A stretch of 64,000 nt of DNA. It comes from Pseudogymnoascus destructans (Eukaryota > Ascomycota > Leotiomycetes > Thelebolales > Thelebolaceae). The stretch spans positions 558,001 to 622,000 of the forward strand of contig NW_020167538.1 of assembly GCF_001641265.1 (NCBI RefSeq), given 5' to 3'. The number at the start of each line of letters is the position of its first letter. Positions within the stretch are counted from its first letter, which is position 1. Below the pieces are notes generated by a model. It did no database searches. It saw nothing but the letters and a program-made list of their open reading frames with translations, and was not told where the DNA came from. The translations under genes were made by a program, and so were the position numbers. Positions 21,001 through 32,425 of the stretch are shown in pieces.

Positions 21001-24000
21001 CTCGGGCGTCCAGTGTCCGGCGAAGAGGTGCTGGAAAGCGTACATGGCCTGTACGGCGTTTTCGTGGGTGAGTTCGCACCCTTTCGGCGTCCCGGTCGTG
21101 CCGGAGGTGTAGAGGCAGTACGACGTATCCTGTGGATCGATCGGGCGGGACAGTACTGGTGCATCAGTACTGCACCCCTCCAGCAGCTCCGTGGTGCCCA
21201 GGTCAACAACCTGGATCTCGCTGCCCTCAAAAGCCTCTTTCATGCTCTCCGCGGGCTTCCCAGCGGTCAGCACAACCGTCGCCCAAGAATCCTGCATGAT
21301 GAACTTCACCCGATCGGCTGGTGCGCCGGGGTCAAGCGCTACATACGCGCTCCCGGCCTTCATGATACCCACGGTCGAGAAGGACGCTTCAGGGCACTTG
21401 TCGAAGCAAATCGCAATCAGCTGCCCTTGCTCAGCACCGAGGTTCTGCACAAGTCTTGCGATGCGATTAGCCTCCTTGTCAAGCTGTGCGTACGTCCACG
21501 CCGCCGTGTTGCCCTCTCCAGCCCCAAGACTCGTGGTGAACTCCAGCGCTATCTTCTCGGGCGTCAGGCGAGCCTGCCTCTCCACGAAACCATGGAGTAG
21601 CATATCCCCCTCCTCGGAATCCGATAGCGTCGGGTGCTCAGGCGGGGCAATAGACAGGATATTCTCATCAAGTCCACCCGCCCCGGGAGTCAACATATCC
21701 ACCAAAAGCGCATCAAACTGCCTCACCATCAACTCCGCCTGTTCCCTCGGCACCAAACCCTCCTTAGCCGTAAGCTGGAGGACCATCTCCTCACCCTCGG
21801 GTAACATCTCAATCGAGACCGCGAAATCGGCTTCTGCGTCCTCCTCCACGATTTTCCACACCTCGTCGCCACTTACCTTCCCCTCACCCTCCCTGTCGTC
21901 ACTACTCGCGGACTTCTGATAAGCAAAAAGCGTATCAAACAATCCCCCCGTATTCCCCGTCCACCTCTGCACATCCACAAGCGGCGTGAACTGCCACTCC
22001 GCCACCCTCGCAATCCCCTGCATCACTCTCTCCAACAGCCCTCCCTCCCCAACATCATAACAAACAGGCACCGTAACAATCGTCGGAAACGGCACCTCCC
22101 CCCCACCCCCTCCCCACCAGCAACCCCCCGTCCACTAAGGACGACCCCAAACGCCACCCTCTCCTCCCCAACATACCCCCCCAAAAGCCTCGCCCAAACC
22201 GCCTGTCCGACAGCTTGGACACTCCAACCCCCCTCTCTACACCTCTCTTCAATCTCCTCAAGGGTCATCTTCGACGTAATCTTACTCACGACACTCCTCG
22301 TGCTCGCCACCCTCAGCGGCGTCAAGTCCGGGAACCGGTGGAGTTTGAGGTTCTGCTCCATCCAAAACGCCTTCCGCCTTTCCTCGTCGGCGGGAGAGTT
22401 GGCGTTGAGGATCGCGCCGAGAAGTGGAAGAAATGATGGATAGCTTGGCGAGATGCCGTGAGAATACACAGCCTGAACATCTTCAAAAATCCGATGCAAA
22501 GACTGGGCATCATACAACGCATGGTGCGCCGTGAACTTGACACACACCTCCCCTTCCTCCCTGAGGACCTCCAACCACCACGGCCTCCGCGCCAACTCAC
22601 TTAGCCCCATCCCTCCTGTCCCTTCCTCCCCTCTCCCATCAACCCACGGCACCTCTACCCTCGCAGCCTCATAAACGACAACAGCAAACCCCTTATCCGT
22701 CCCCACAAACCCCGCCCTAAGCGTCGGACAAGCCTTCACCACCACACCCCACGCCTCTCTCACCCTGTCCAGCTCAACATCCGGGCCAAGCTGTAAGGTG
22801 TACGAGTTCACATACTCCACTCCCGAGCTATGCATCGTCTGTGCCAACATCCCGTTTTGCACTGGCGTACAGGGATACACGCCCTCTACCTCGCAATCTA
22901 CCCCTAGCCGGCTAAGTTCTTTGATAATAGTGGCGCGGTGGCGGTCCGAGAAGGCTTTGAAATCATACTCCCCCACCTCACCACCCGTCACAGCGCTAGC
23001 AGAAGAAGTGCTCTTCCCCGCAATCCACCCCGACAACTCCCGCACAGAGGGGTGCATCAACACCTCGCTCGCGACAACTGTATACCCTTTTCCCCTCAAT
23101 GCCGTCGCCACCTGTACAGCATTTATACTATCAAGCCCCAACCGATAAATGCTCGTCCCCCTTCCAATCTCCTTCTCCGGCACCGTCGTGAACGCTGCTA
23201 TCACACCTCTGACTACCACTTCGATGTCGGTCCACTCCGCCTCCTCCTCAGCAGCAGCAGCAGCACCACCATCAGCAGTTCGGACCTTCGCATCTCGTCT
23301 ATCCTGCGTCGTAACAGCCCACTCCCCCTTCCAAGCAGCAGGAACAATCTGCTCCCTCGGTCCGGTGAGCGCAATCTTAAGAAACCTATCAAACTTCTCC
23401 AACACCCTCCTCACCTCCTCCTTCCCTAGTGGAAGGTCGTGGATATGCAACGTAACCTCCAACACCCCCCCCTCCCCAGCTCCAGGACGGGGTACAATCT
23501 CCACCACAACCGGGAAATCCATACCCCCCCTATTCTCCTCCACCTTCCACACTGCGGGATCCATCTCCCGTTCCGGCGTCTGGACGAGGATAAGAGTATC
23601 AAACAACCCCTGCCCCCCTTCAATACCGGCGAGGCTCTGCACCCTCCGCAACCCCGTCATCTGCCACTCCACCGCCTCCACATTCTGCTCCTGCAGCGCT
23701 CTAAACGCTTCCAAGTAGCTCAATCTATGCAGGTTCCGCAATCGAAAGGGGATAGTGTTGAAACACGGCGCTACAAGCCTATTAAGTCCCTCAACAGGGA
23801 CGGTACGGCCGCTTACCACGCTGCCGAGGCAGATATCTGTGGTTGAAGAACGGTGGGCGAGGAGGGAGGCCCAGGCGGTTTGGCAGACTGAGAGGAGGGA
23901 GGCGGAGTGGTGGGCGAGGTGGGATTCGATATCTGACAGACTCATGGATGAGGGGAGGGTGAGGACGTGGTTTTGCCTCGGTACCTCTTCCTTCGTCTCC

Positions 24001-27000
24001 TTCTTCACCTCTCTCCCCTCTTCCTCCTTCTCCAACGATGGTGTGAACGACACCGGCTGAAAATTCTGCAACAACCCCCTCCAGTGCGCATCCGCCTTCT
24101 CCCCGTTCACACTCGTCATATACCTCAAAAACGGCGCCAGCCCCACCGCCTCCCCCAGTTCCCCCCTCCGCAAATACGTCTCCATCTCCTCATAAAGAAC
24201 CCCCATCGCGAACCCATCATAAAGCGCATGATGCATCGCCAATACCAACTTCACCCCCCTACCCGCAACGCGGATATACGTCAACTCATACGGCGGCCTG
24301 CACCCCGCCTCGCCATCAACCTGCCAGCTTACTCCGCGGGTCATGACGTCTTCCACCCCCGCAGCGTCGGCGACCTCAACGACTTTAGATTCGTGAGTGA
24401 AGCCGGCAAGTACGACTTGGCAAAACGCGTACCGCGCGTGTTCGGCGCGCACGAAACAGGTTCGGAGAATCTCATGGCGCTTCACCATCTCGGACCATGC
24501 GGAGTCGACGGCTTCGATGGGGACGGAGAGGGAGAGGAGGACGCGGTTGACGTACGCGCCCTCTTCGCCTTTATCGCTTGCCGACAAGTCTCTGGTGGGG
24601 GAGGTACTGGCGGAAGAGTCGCTGACAGAATCCAGCTCACTAGCAGCAAGCATGGCCTCCTGCAGCGGCGTACACGGCAACACCCTCTCCACCGTCCACC
24701 CCCTTTCCTTAACAGCATCACGAACCTCATCCACCAGCGCGGGTTCAAACACAATCTCCCCCGCCGTCAGCATTCCCTCCACCCCACCCTCTTTCTCCCC
24801 CTCATCTCCCCCCTTCACATCTTCCTGCCTAGCCCGCTCCCTCTCCCTCTCCCCCTCAACCCACCCCGCCAGCCTCCTCACACTCCCAAACCTCAGCACC
24901 CCCCCGACATCCGTCTTCACACCCCCCTGCTTGAGTTTTCGCACCAGACCGATGGCGGCGATGGAATCAATCCCCAGTGCCGCAAAGGGCGTATTCGGCT
25001 TCACAACCATCTCTTGGGATTTGGCCGCCGCGGTTACGACTGCCGTGACAGCGAAGAGGATTAGGGACTCGAGAGGGGTCCAGGTGTACTCCGCTGTCGA
25101 GGCGGAGGGGTTGGCGTATTGCGCCAGCTGGGTGGGGGTGAGGGACGCGTACGCGCTTTTGAGAGTCGGGGTATCAACATCACCCTCCGCCGTGATAGGG
25201 AGGGCAGAGATGGGGATGATCGAAACCGGCACAGCGTAAGAAGGAACCGCGGCGTCTAGATGGGCGTAAATCCCCTCCAGCACCTCTTGCTTCACATCCA
25301 AGATTTCGAGGCCCCCCTCCCCACCATCCGCTTGGATAGGGGTAAAGAACGCCACTAGTTTCGCCTCCCCCACCACCACCGTCGCACAACCATCCCCAAC
25401 AGCGGGGTTCTCAAGCACAACCCCCTCCACAACACCCACATCAACTCTCCGCCCCCTAGCCAAAACTTCCTTCCCCTTCCGTCCGCGATAAATCACTTCA
25501 CCACCAGGTAGGAGTCTTACCAAATCGCCCGTGCGGAGGAGTTTTCCATGCATAGGATCGTCCACAAACCTCCCCCCCTCGACAAGCCCCTCCTCAACCC
25601 CATGGAAGGAGATACACAACTCGCCTTCCGCGCCGAGAGGGAGGATCACCACGTCCTCCTCTAACTGAGGTGCGATGACGAGGATTCTGATACCCCGCCC
25701 GACGCGGCCTACGTAGCCTCTGACCTTACCCGCGATGGGTTGCTGGAGACTCACCTCCACGTCCCTTCCGGTAACCAACCTCCCAATCCGATTCGCTCTC
25801 CTATTTCCCCTTACCTTCGGCCCCCCCATCGCTGCAACTTCCTCGCCATTCTCGCCATTAGCAAGAGCGGGACTCACCCCACTCCCCTCACAAACGCTCA
25901 TCCACCCCTCCCCCTCCAACCCCCAAAAAACACCCTCCACACCCGCCTCCATCCCATACCGTATAAACACCTCTAGAGCACCCTCAACCTGTCTCAGAAG
26001 CAGCTGGATCATTTCCCGCCCAAAGATGGCAGTCTGGTAGCTAGCATCGAACCTCACCTTGCCATCCCCGCTCCCAGCAGTAGTGCCAGGGGTGACTTCT
26101 AGTGTCAGTGCGAACTCCAGATAATCCCTCGCCTTCACCAACTGTACTCTCTTCCCCCCCCCCCGCCGTCGGCGAGGCTCTGCTGCCAAATAACCAACGT
26201 ATCAAACACCCCCCCCTCACTCTCCCCCTCCACCAGCCCCTGAATCTCCCGAAGTCCAAGAGCTTCATTCTCCATATGCCTCCTCCCCACCCTCTGCATC
26301 TCCGCCATCACGCCCCCCACCGTGCCACTCCCGATATCAATCCTCACCGGCAACGTCGCAATACACGGCCCAGCGATCTCCTCTATCCCTTCTACATCCA
26401 CTGATCGGCCTGAGAAGACGGAGCCGAAGCATATATCCTTCGTCCCGAAATAACTCGACAGCACTATCGCATACGCGGATTGCACCATAGCTTGCGGACT
26501 TGCGCCAGCTAACGCCGCGGATCTATCCAGCGCAGACGTAGAGATAGAGGTTGTGTGGGCGACGATATCCAACCCGCGCGGCGCGGAGGAGGAGGCGTGA
26601 AAAGAAGGCAACGACCTCGGTGAGAAGTGCGCGAGGTGGTCTTTCCAGTACTGCTTCTCCTTCTCCATCGATCTCGAGGCGAGGCGGAGCGTGTGTTCGA
26701 CGAGGGTGCGGAAGGGGGGGCGCGGTGCCAAGGTGGGCTTCGTGTCGTCGGGTGAGGATGGGGAGGATGGGGGAGACAAAATCCCCTCCAAATCCCCAAT
26801 GATCAACTCCAGCGACCACCCGTCATAAAGCGCATGATGGATATCCCACCTCACCACCGCGTGGTCCCCGAACGGCGTGACTCTCATCCTTATAGGCCTC
26901 ACCATCTCTAACCCCCTCCTCCCCCCCTCCACCTTGTCCTCCCCATCCCCAGCCATCTCAACAACAACCTGCCCCTCCCCCAACCCCGGCCACACAACCT

Positions 27001-29176
27001 GGGAAAACGCGCTCCACTCACTCTCACACTCCACAAACCCCGTTCTCAGCAGCGGATTATGGCGCGCCAACTCCCTCAGCGCGCTGACAATCCGTTGCGG
27101 GTCCAGGGGCTCGGAGATGCGTAGTTGGATAAAATTATTATAGGCCACCGCATCCACACTAGTCTCGAGTAGCATCGCATCCTGGAGCGGGGTGCAGGGC
27201 ATCACCTCTTCAAAGGGGTCATGGACGTTCATCTCCGCCAGTGCATCCCTAACCGGCCCCTCCAGCCCCGAGAAATCAAAGACCTCGGGGGGCTGGGAGG
27301 ACGCATCGGGTTGGTCCAGGCGCTCCTCACAAACCCTCGCAATCTCGCGCAGGGTCTCCGCTTCTAGGATTTCCACGGGGGAGATACGCAGTCTCGCGCT
27401 CCGGAGATGGGAGGCTAGTCGGATGGCAGTTAGGGAATCCAACCCATACGTCGCAAGCCGTTTCGTCGGGTTGACTCGGGCCTTTAACAGCGTCTGGAGC
27501 GCCGTCGCAACCGTCTTCTCCGTCTCCCTAACCACTCCCGCTTCATCACCCCCGTCCTCGGCGCGAGAGCGGAGGTACTCGGCTTCCGATCTCTTCTTAT
27601 CAATCTTCCCCGACGGCAAGTACGGGAACGCGCTCATGACGACCACTTCGCTCGGCACCATATACCGTGGAAGCCACTGCTCGCACGTCGTCATTACTTC
27701 TTCGGCCTCGACGGTCTCCCCGCCTACCGCGCGCGCGAAGACGATGAGCATCCCCTCCAACACGCTCGCAAACGCCAGCTCAATCCCGGGGTGCTTATAC
27801 ACCACCTCCTCAATCTCCCCCAACTCCACGCGCTGCCCCCTCAACTTGACCTGTCCCGCACTAATGCGTCCCATCACCTCAATCGTCCCGTCCTCAAGAA
27901 TCCGCCCCCTGTCGCCCGTGCGGTAGGCGGGGGATCCGTTGTATGTGACGAAAGCGGCCTTGTTTTCTTCCTCGCGGTTCAGATACCCGTCGGCTAGTTG
28001 CGTGCCGCCGAGAACGAGCTCGCCCACTTCGCCGATAGGGAGGATGGACAGGGCGGAGCCGGTGGAGGGGCCGGTGGGGGAGGGGATGGCGGCGATGAAG
28101 CAGGAGACGGTGGAGAAGGGGCGGCCTATATTACCGACTTTGGAACCAGCGGCCATGTTCGTGTACGCCGTGCAATGGATAGCCGCCTCCGTGGGACCGT
28201 ACATGCCACACAACATCCCCACCTTATCATCCGCGTACCCGAACTCGTCAACGACGGGCCTTGTGAGCATCTCCCCAATCGTAAGCAGCAGTTTCAACCG
28301 CGGCACATTGGCGCGCCGCAAGAGCAGCGATCCGACCACTGTGGGAGTCAACTCACACCCGTCGACGTCCATGGCGTTGATGGTGCCGGGGAGGTCGTTC
28401 AGGAGACGCTCGCGGTGGCAGGCAATCAGCGTGCAGCGGCGGAAGAGGGGGAAGAAGATCTCGAAGACGGAGACGTCGAAGGAGGGCGCGGCGAACTGGA
28501 GGAAGCGGGAGAATGTCGGTATTAGAACCTCGTGCGCGAGTAGGGATTGCGTGGCGGCGCGGTGGCTGACGCCGACGCCTTTGGGGAGGCCGGTCGAGCC
28601 GGATGTGTACATGACATAGGCGAGGGAGGAAGTGGTAGTAGTCGCGGGGAAAGGGGGAAGGGGAGGGGGGGCGAGGGGGGCGAGGGGGTCGAGGGAGGGG
28701 GGGATGGGGAAGTGGACGTCGATTAAGATGGGTGTAGGCCCCCCCTCCCACGTGACGGCCTCGTCATTGTCGCGTGTAGAAATGATAAGTTCCGCCTTGA
28801 CATCGCCGGCAATGAACTTGATACGCTCCTTAGGCGCGTCGAGATTGATCGGGCAGAATGCGGCGCCGATCTGCAGGGCGGCTAGCTGCGCGATGTAGAG
28901 TGCCGGGGACTGCGGGACCAGCAGGGGGATGATAAGCTGGGGTCCGTCCGGGTCCCCTCGCCCGGAGGATCTGAGGGTTTCGTGGAGGGTTGCGGCTAGG
29001 CTGGCTACGCAGCGTTGCAGCTCGCCGTACGTATAGCTGTGACGCACGTCCGAGCCTTCGGGGCCGAGGAAGTCGAGGGCGGGGGCGCCGGCGTCGTCCC
29101 AGCTCACGAGGTCGTGTAGCAGGGCCGGCCCGGCGAGGAGGGGCGGGTGGGCATTGAGGATGGAGAGGCCCGGCAT
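15094..29176 (-). CDS. sidC: Ferrichrome/ferricrocin-type siderophore synthetase (NRPS), two apparent frameshifts
   Basis: A giant NRPS of about 4,675 aa after bridging two one-base frame losses (C11 run 26154-26164 and C7 run 22098-22104) and removing a 57-nt in-frame intron (15235-15291, branch TGCTAAC). Domain order with rough residues: A1 20-530 (YTSGSTGLPKG), T1 near 585, C1 660-1010, a truncated A2 about 1090-1330 keeping only the C-terminal subdomain (RTGDLVRLLPGG), T2 near 1400, C2, T3 near 2010, C3, complete A3 about 2500-2960 (YTSGTTGTPKG), T4 near 3090, C4, T5, C5, T6, C6. The chain has no thioesterase, and extra T-C pairs at the end are typical of fungal hydroxamate synthetases that use some modules iteratively and cyclise through a terminal C domain. 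The substrates would be N5-acyl-N5-hydroxyornithine plus glycine and perhaps serine. It is divergent from sidA. Only two intact A domains exist. Confidence 0.9.
15235..15291 (-). other. In-frame intron near the 3' end of sidC
   Basis: 57 nt, donor GTGAGT, branch TGCTAAC, acceptor CCAG. Because its length is divisible by three and it lacks stops, it hides in the ORF. Splicing joins AYL directly to ASVDIEL. Confidence 0.7.
22098..22104 (-). other. Frame loss in sidC at a seven-base C/G run
   Basis: On the coding strand the frame VVLSGRGVAGGEGVGG runs out here, while EVPFPTIVTVPVCYD continues one frame away. One additional G in the run joins them exactly. No splice signals explain the change. 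Confidence 0.75.
26154..26164 (-). other. Frame loss in sidC at an eleven-base C/G run
   Basis: The first C domain runs into the poly-G (coding strand) and stops at TGA shortly after. The expected KRVQLVKARDYLEF continuation is in the next frame and is restored by 12 instead of 11 G. Confidence 0.75.
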
Positions 29177-29254
29177 TATTGGTTTTTGGTGTGTCGGTTG
29201 GGTATCTCAGCGGGTGTTGGGGGATGGATTGATGAGAGGTCAGAGGGGAAAGGG

Positions 29255-29415
29255 TGTAACGTGAGACCGAAGCATGCACTGGTGATGGGTATAACGTGAG
29301 ACCGAAGCATGCACTGGTGATGGGTATAACGTGAGACAACATGCACCGCAAGACAGAAACAAGCACCGGTGATGGGTATAATATGAGACGGAAACAAGCA
29401 TCGGTGAATGGGTGA
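29255..29415. repeat. 35-bp tandem repeat, about four degenerating copies
   Basis: The unit centres on GCACTGGTGATGGGTATAA followed by CGTGAGAC. The first two copies are nearly identical and the later ones diverge. It lies 80 bp upstream of the sidC start. Confidence 0.85.
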
Positions 29416-29429
29416 TTGGAAATAGGTGA

Positions 29430-29465
29430 TGAATGGATGGATGGATGGATGGATGGATGGGTCTG
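29430..29465. repeat. (GGAT)n microsatellite
   Basis: Roughly seven GGAT units in the sidC 5' flank. Confidence 0.85.
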
Positions 29466-29717
29466 GGGATGGATGCAATGGGGATGGAAGTAAGCGGGGT
29501 TTGTTGGGAGTGTGGAGGCAGTGTGTGAGACGGGTTTTCTGTATTTGCGTGGGAAGGAGGAGGTGGAATGGGCAGCTTGAATGGGTTGTTGATTAGTGCC
29601 ATTGGTGGCAGTAATCAACAACCCAGCAAGAGCCACGGCACTAGTGAAGAGAGTACTCGAGTACCAGCAGTGGAAAGTTGAGTTAGTTGGTGGTGAAGAG
29701 TTAGTTGGTGGTGAAGA

Positions 29718-29965
29718 GTGATTGAGGTGGGAGGGGAGATGGGAGATGGGAGATGGGAGATGGGAGGTGGAAGGTGGGAGATGGGAGGTGGAAGGTGGGA
29801 GAAGGGAGAAGGGAGATGGATGGGTGAAGGGAGGTGGGAGATGGGAGTGGTGGTGATGGTGATGGTGGGTGATGGTGGTGATGGTGAGTGGTGGTGGTGA
29901 TGGTGGAGTGGTGGTGGTGATGGTGGAGTGGTGGAGTGGTGGTGGTGATGGTGATGGTGGAGTGG
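29718..29965. repeat. GGGAGATG / GGTGAT purine-rich minisatellite
   Basis: First 7-bp GGGAGAT/GGGAGGT units, then GGTGAT/GGTGGT units to about 29960. Confidence 0.85.
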
Positions 29966-30028
29966 TTGAAAAGGACGGTGTGTGTGTAGGGGTAAAGAGA
30001 GGAGGGAGGGGTGGGTGAGGGAGGGTAG

Positions 30029-30089
30029 CTAAGGATAGCCAAGGATAGCCCAGGATAGCCCAGGATAGCCCAGGATAGCCAAGGATAGC
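30029..30089. repeat. 10-bp tandem repeat (AGGATAGCCM)
   Basis: Six units of AGGATAGCCA or AGGATAGCCC. They contain GGATAG, which does not fit the HGATAR core because G precedes GATA. Confidence 0.9.
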
Positions 30090-30318
30090 GTGGGAAGTAT
30101 GTAGAGGGGTAGAATCACCGGCACTTCACATTCGACGGGCGGGCGAGAAAGACACGGAAGGGAGTGGGCGGGCAGGCGAGAGGGGAAGCGAGAGGGGAAG
30201 CGAAGGGGAAGCGAGATGGGCAAAGCAGGGAAAGCAGGGAAAGGAGGGAAAGCAGGGCGGGAGTGGGGACCGGGGAGGCCGGGGTGGGGCGGGACTGGGT
30301 CGCCAAGGTGAAGAAATC

Positions 30319-30327
30319 TTATCAGAT
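30319..30327 (-). promoter_or_regulatory. Siderophore GATA-factor site ATCTGATAA (SREA/SRE type)
   Basis: The minus strand reads ATCTGATAA, a perfect match to ATCWGATAA, the extended site recognised by fungal iron-responsive GATA repressors (SREA, Sre1, Urbs1). It sits about 1.1 kb upstream of sidC and 2.1 kb upstream of sidA in unique sequence between repeat blocks. Inference: the locus is repressed when iron is sufficient. Confidence 0.6.
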
Positions 30328-30374
30328 CATCAGATTAGTGCAGGAACGGGGGGGGAAAAGATTCTTCAGCGGAG

Positions 30375-30780
30375 GGGTGGTGGTGGTGGTTGGGGGATGG
30401 TGGTGGTGGTTGGGGGTGGTGGTGGTGGTGGTTGGGGTGGTTGGGGGATGGTGGTGGTTGGGGTGGTTGGGGGATGGTGGTGGTGGTGGTGGTGGTGGTG
30501 GTGGTTGGGGGATGGTGGTGGTGGTGGTGGTGGTTGGGGGATGGTGGTGGTGGTGGTTGGGGTGGTTGGGGGATGGTGGTGGTGGTGGTGGTGGTGGTGG
30601 TGGTTGGGGGATGGTGGTGGTGTTGCGGTGTGGTGGTGTTGCGGTGTGGTGGTGTTGCGGTGGTGGTGGGGGATGGTGGTGGTGGGGGATGGTGGTGGTT
30701 GCGCTGGTTGCGCTGGTTCCGGTGGTGGGGGATGGTGGTGGTTGCGCTGGTTGCGCTGGTTGCGCTGGTTCCGGTGGTTG
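30375..30780. repeat. G-rich GGT/TGGGGGATGG minisatellite with quadruplex potential
   Basis: About 400 bp in which the plus strand is nearly C- and A-free: repeated TGGTGGTGGT and TTGGGGGATGG, then TTGCGCTGG variants. The many GGG tracts make the plus strand a candidate for G-quadruplex formation. Confidence 0.9.
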
Positions 30781-30974
30781 GGTTCTGTGTCCGGCTTTCC
30801 TTCCTGATCTATCCGACCGATCGCTCTCATCTGACCCCATCTGACCTCGTTTTATAGCGGACTAAAGTGCTCCTTGTGCCGGGATACGGGATGGGAGTGC
30901 GTGGATGGATGATGGATGGATACATGCTTCATCAGATGGTGTGAAGAGAAAGTGGGCATTTGGACCGGGCGGCA

Positions 30975-31190
30975 TTTGTCTCCTCCTGTCTCCTCTCTTT
31001 TGTCTCCTCTCTGTCTCCTCTCTGTCTCCTCTCTGTCTCCTCTCTGTCTCCTCTCTTTTGTCTCCTCTCTTTTGTCTCCTCTCTTTTGTCTCCTCTCTTC
31101 TGTCTCCTCTCTTCTGTCTCCTCTCTTTTGTCTCCTCTCTTCTGTCTCCTCTCTCTTCTGTCTCTCTTCTGTCTCCTCGCTCTCTTCTTC
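30975..31190. repeat. Pyrimidine minisatellite (TGTCTCCTCTCT)n
   Basis: 12- to 14-bp units TGTCTCCTCTCT and TGTCTCCTCTCTTT repeated about 15 times. Polypyrimidine/polypurine with mirror symmetry, so triplex-prone. Confidence 0.9.
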
Positions 31191-31334
31191 CCGTACACGG
31201 TATGGACACGACTGCTCTACCGCCTCCACAGCACAAACAAGGGAAAGAACAGGGAAGCCTACTCTATTCCACTCCCCATCTCTCTCCCACGCTCTTGCAC
31301 CACCACCACCACAACCCACAAACTATCCTCTAAT

Positions 31335-31715
31335 ATACCCATATCCATATCATATCCATATCATATCCATATCATATCCACATCATATCCATACATCTCC
31401 ATATCATATCCATGCCCATGCCCTGCCCATCTCCATATCATATCCATACCCATGCCCTGCCCATCTCCATATCATATCCTTGCCCATGCCCTGCCCATCT
31501 CCATATCATATCCATACCCATGCCCTGCCCATCTCCATATCATATCCATACCCAACCCTATCCATACCATCTCCATACCCAACCCTATCCATACCATATC
31601 CATGCCATACCATATCCACATCCATACCATATCCATGCCATACCATACCCACATCCATACCCACACCCATACCCACATCCACATCCACATCCACATCCAC
31701 ATCCATACCCTTACC
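31335..31715. repeat. CATATCCAT-based higher-order repeat
   Basis: Short ATATCCAT units, then four copies of a roughly 34-bp unit containing CCCATGCCCTGCCCATCTCC, then CATACCATATCC and CACATC hexamers. Confidence 0.9.
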
Positions 31716-31840
31716 ATACCCTTACCCTCCATCCAAACTAACCTTAACTATTACTCGGTAATACTAAACCATGTCCGCACCTTAGTCATCCGCGGCCGCT
31801 TTCTTTCCTTCTTACCATCTAATCTGATCTTCCTTCCCTT

Positions 31841-31846
31841 TTATCT
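31841..31846 (-). promoter_or_regulatory. AGATAA GATA motif upstream of sidA
   Basis: TTATCT on the plus strand equals AGATAA (HGATAR) about 580 bp before the sidA ATG. A weak candidate on its own. Confidence 0.25.
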
Positions 31847-32077
31847 ATCCCCCCCCTCCCTCTACCGCATCCATCCCCTCGGGAACTCCTCGCATAGAAA
31901 TTCTGATATTCCATTTATTTATTTGTTTAAATCCTCCTGAACACGCGCCCTTTACGCCCTGTCTTTCCTTGTCACGTCAAACCTATACGTGCTTGACCTC
32001 GAGGCCGCTTGACTCGTATATTCTTATACTTTGTTCAATTCCCGCTTGACGGTCTTCTTCTATCCAGCATTTTCTTG

Positions 32078-32382
32078 GTGAGTCCTCCTTTTTGATGAGG
32101 CCTTCCACCCCAGATTTCTCACTTGCCGCGTCACACACACCCTCTTCCTTCACTGCCGCCCTCTCTCCTCACACCCTCTCCACCACTCACCTTACTCGCC
32201 TTCACACCCGCTCTCACGCTCACTCTACCGCTCACTCTCACGCTCACTCTCACGCTCACGCTCACGCTCACGCTGCATCATGTATTCTCATCCACCCCTC
32301 CCCCTCCCTCAGCACCCACTTACTCAATATAAACAAAAATTCCACTCCCTCATCATCTGTACTCCCAACTAACAAATCCCAG
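32078..32382 (+). other. Possible 5'-UTR intron of sidA
   Basis: GTGAGT at 32078 and CTAACAAATCCCAG ending at 32382 look like a functional donor and branch/acceptor, 44 bp before the sidA start codon. The intron would contain the CGCTCA hexamer repeat at 32215-32276. Confidence 0.4.
32215..32276. repeat. CGCTCA/CTCACG hexamer repeat
   Basis: About ten 6-bp units of CTCACG/CTCACT in the sidA leader. Confidence 0.85.
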
Positions 32383-32425
32383 GAACCAGCCTGCTGCAGC
32401 ACTCAAACGCGCCATACCTAAACAC

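Larger units (their letters stand above)
29177..32425. promoter_or_regulatory. Divergent sidC-sidA spacer, filled with minisatellites
   Basis: 3.25 kb between the sidC and sidA starts. Almost all of it is tandem repeat of different units (35 bp, 7 bp, 10 bp, G-rich GGT/GGGGGAT, pyrimidine TGTCTCCTCTCT and CATATCCATACC-like). Non-repetitive DNA is limited to about 30785-30970 and 31740-32200. The many long ORFs predicted here (Pro/His/Thr, Gly/Val/Trp or Leu/Ser polymers) are translations of repeats. Regulatory content I can see is one ATCWGATAA site and one AGATAA. Confidence 0.75.

Noticed and set aside
15094..29176. Three separate NRPS genes instead of one
   Set aside because: The frames overlap at C/G homopolymers in the middle of C domains, internal frames have no plausible starts, and the summed domain order is that of one SidC-type enzyme.
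30029..30089. Cluster of GATA sites in the AGGATAGCC repeats
   Set aside because: All are GGATAG; the GATA-factor core HGATAR excludes G before GATA.
30164..31940. Several long ORFs on both strands (Gly/Val/Trp, Pro/His/Thr, Leu/Ser, Glu/Arg polymers)
   Set aside because: They are three-frame translations of tandem repeats lacking stops; no conserved domain, no start or splice context, and all frames are equally open.
28000..32400. CRISPR-like arrays
   Set aside because: Repeats are head-to-tail with no unique spacers, and the genome is fungal.
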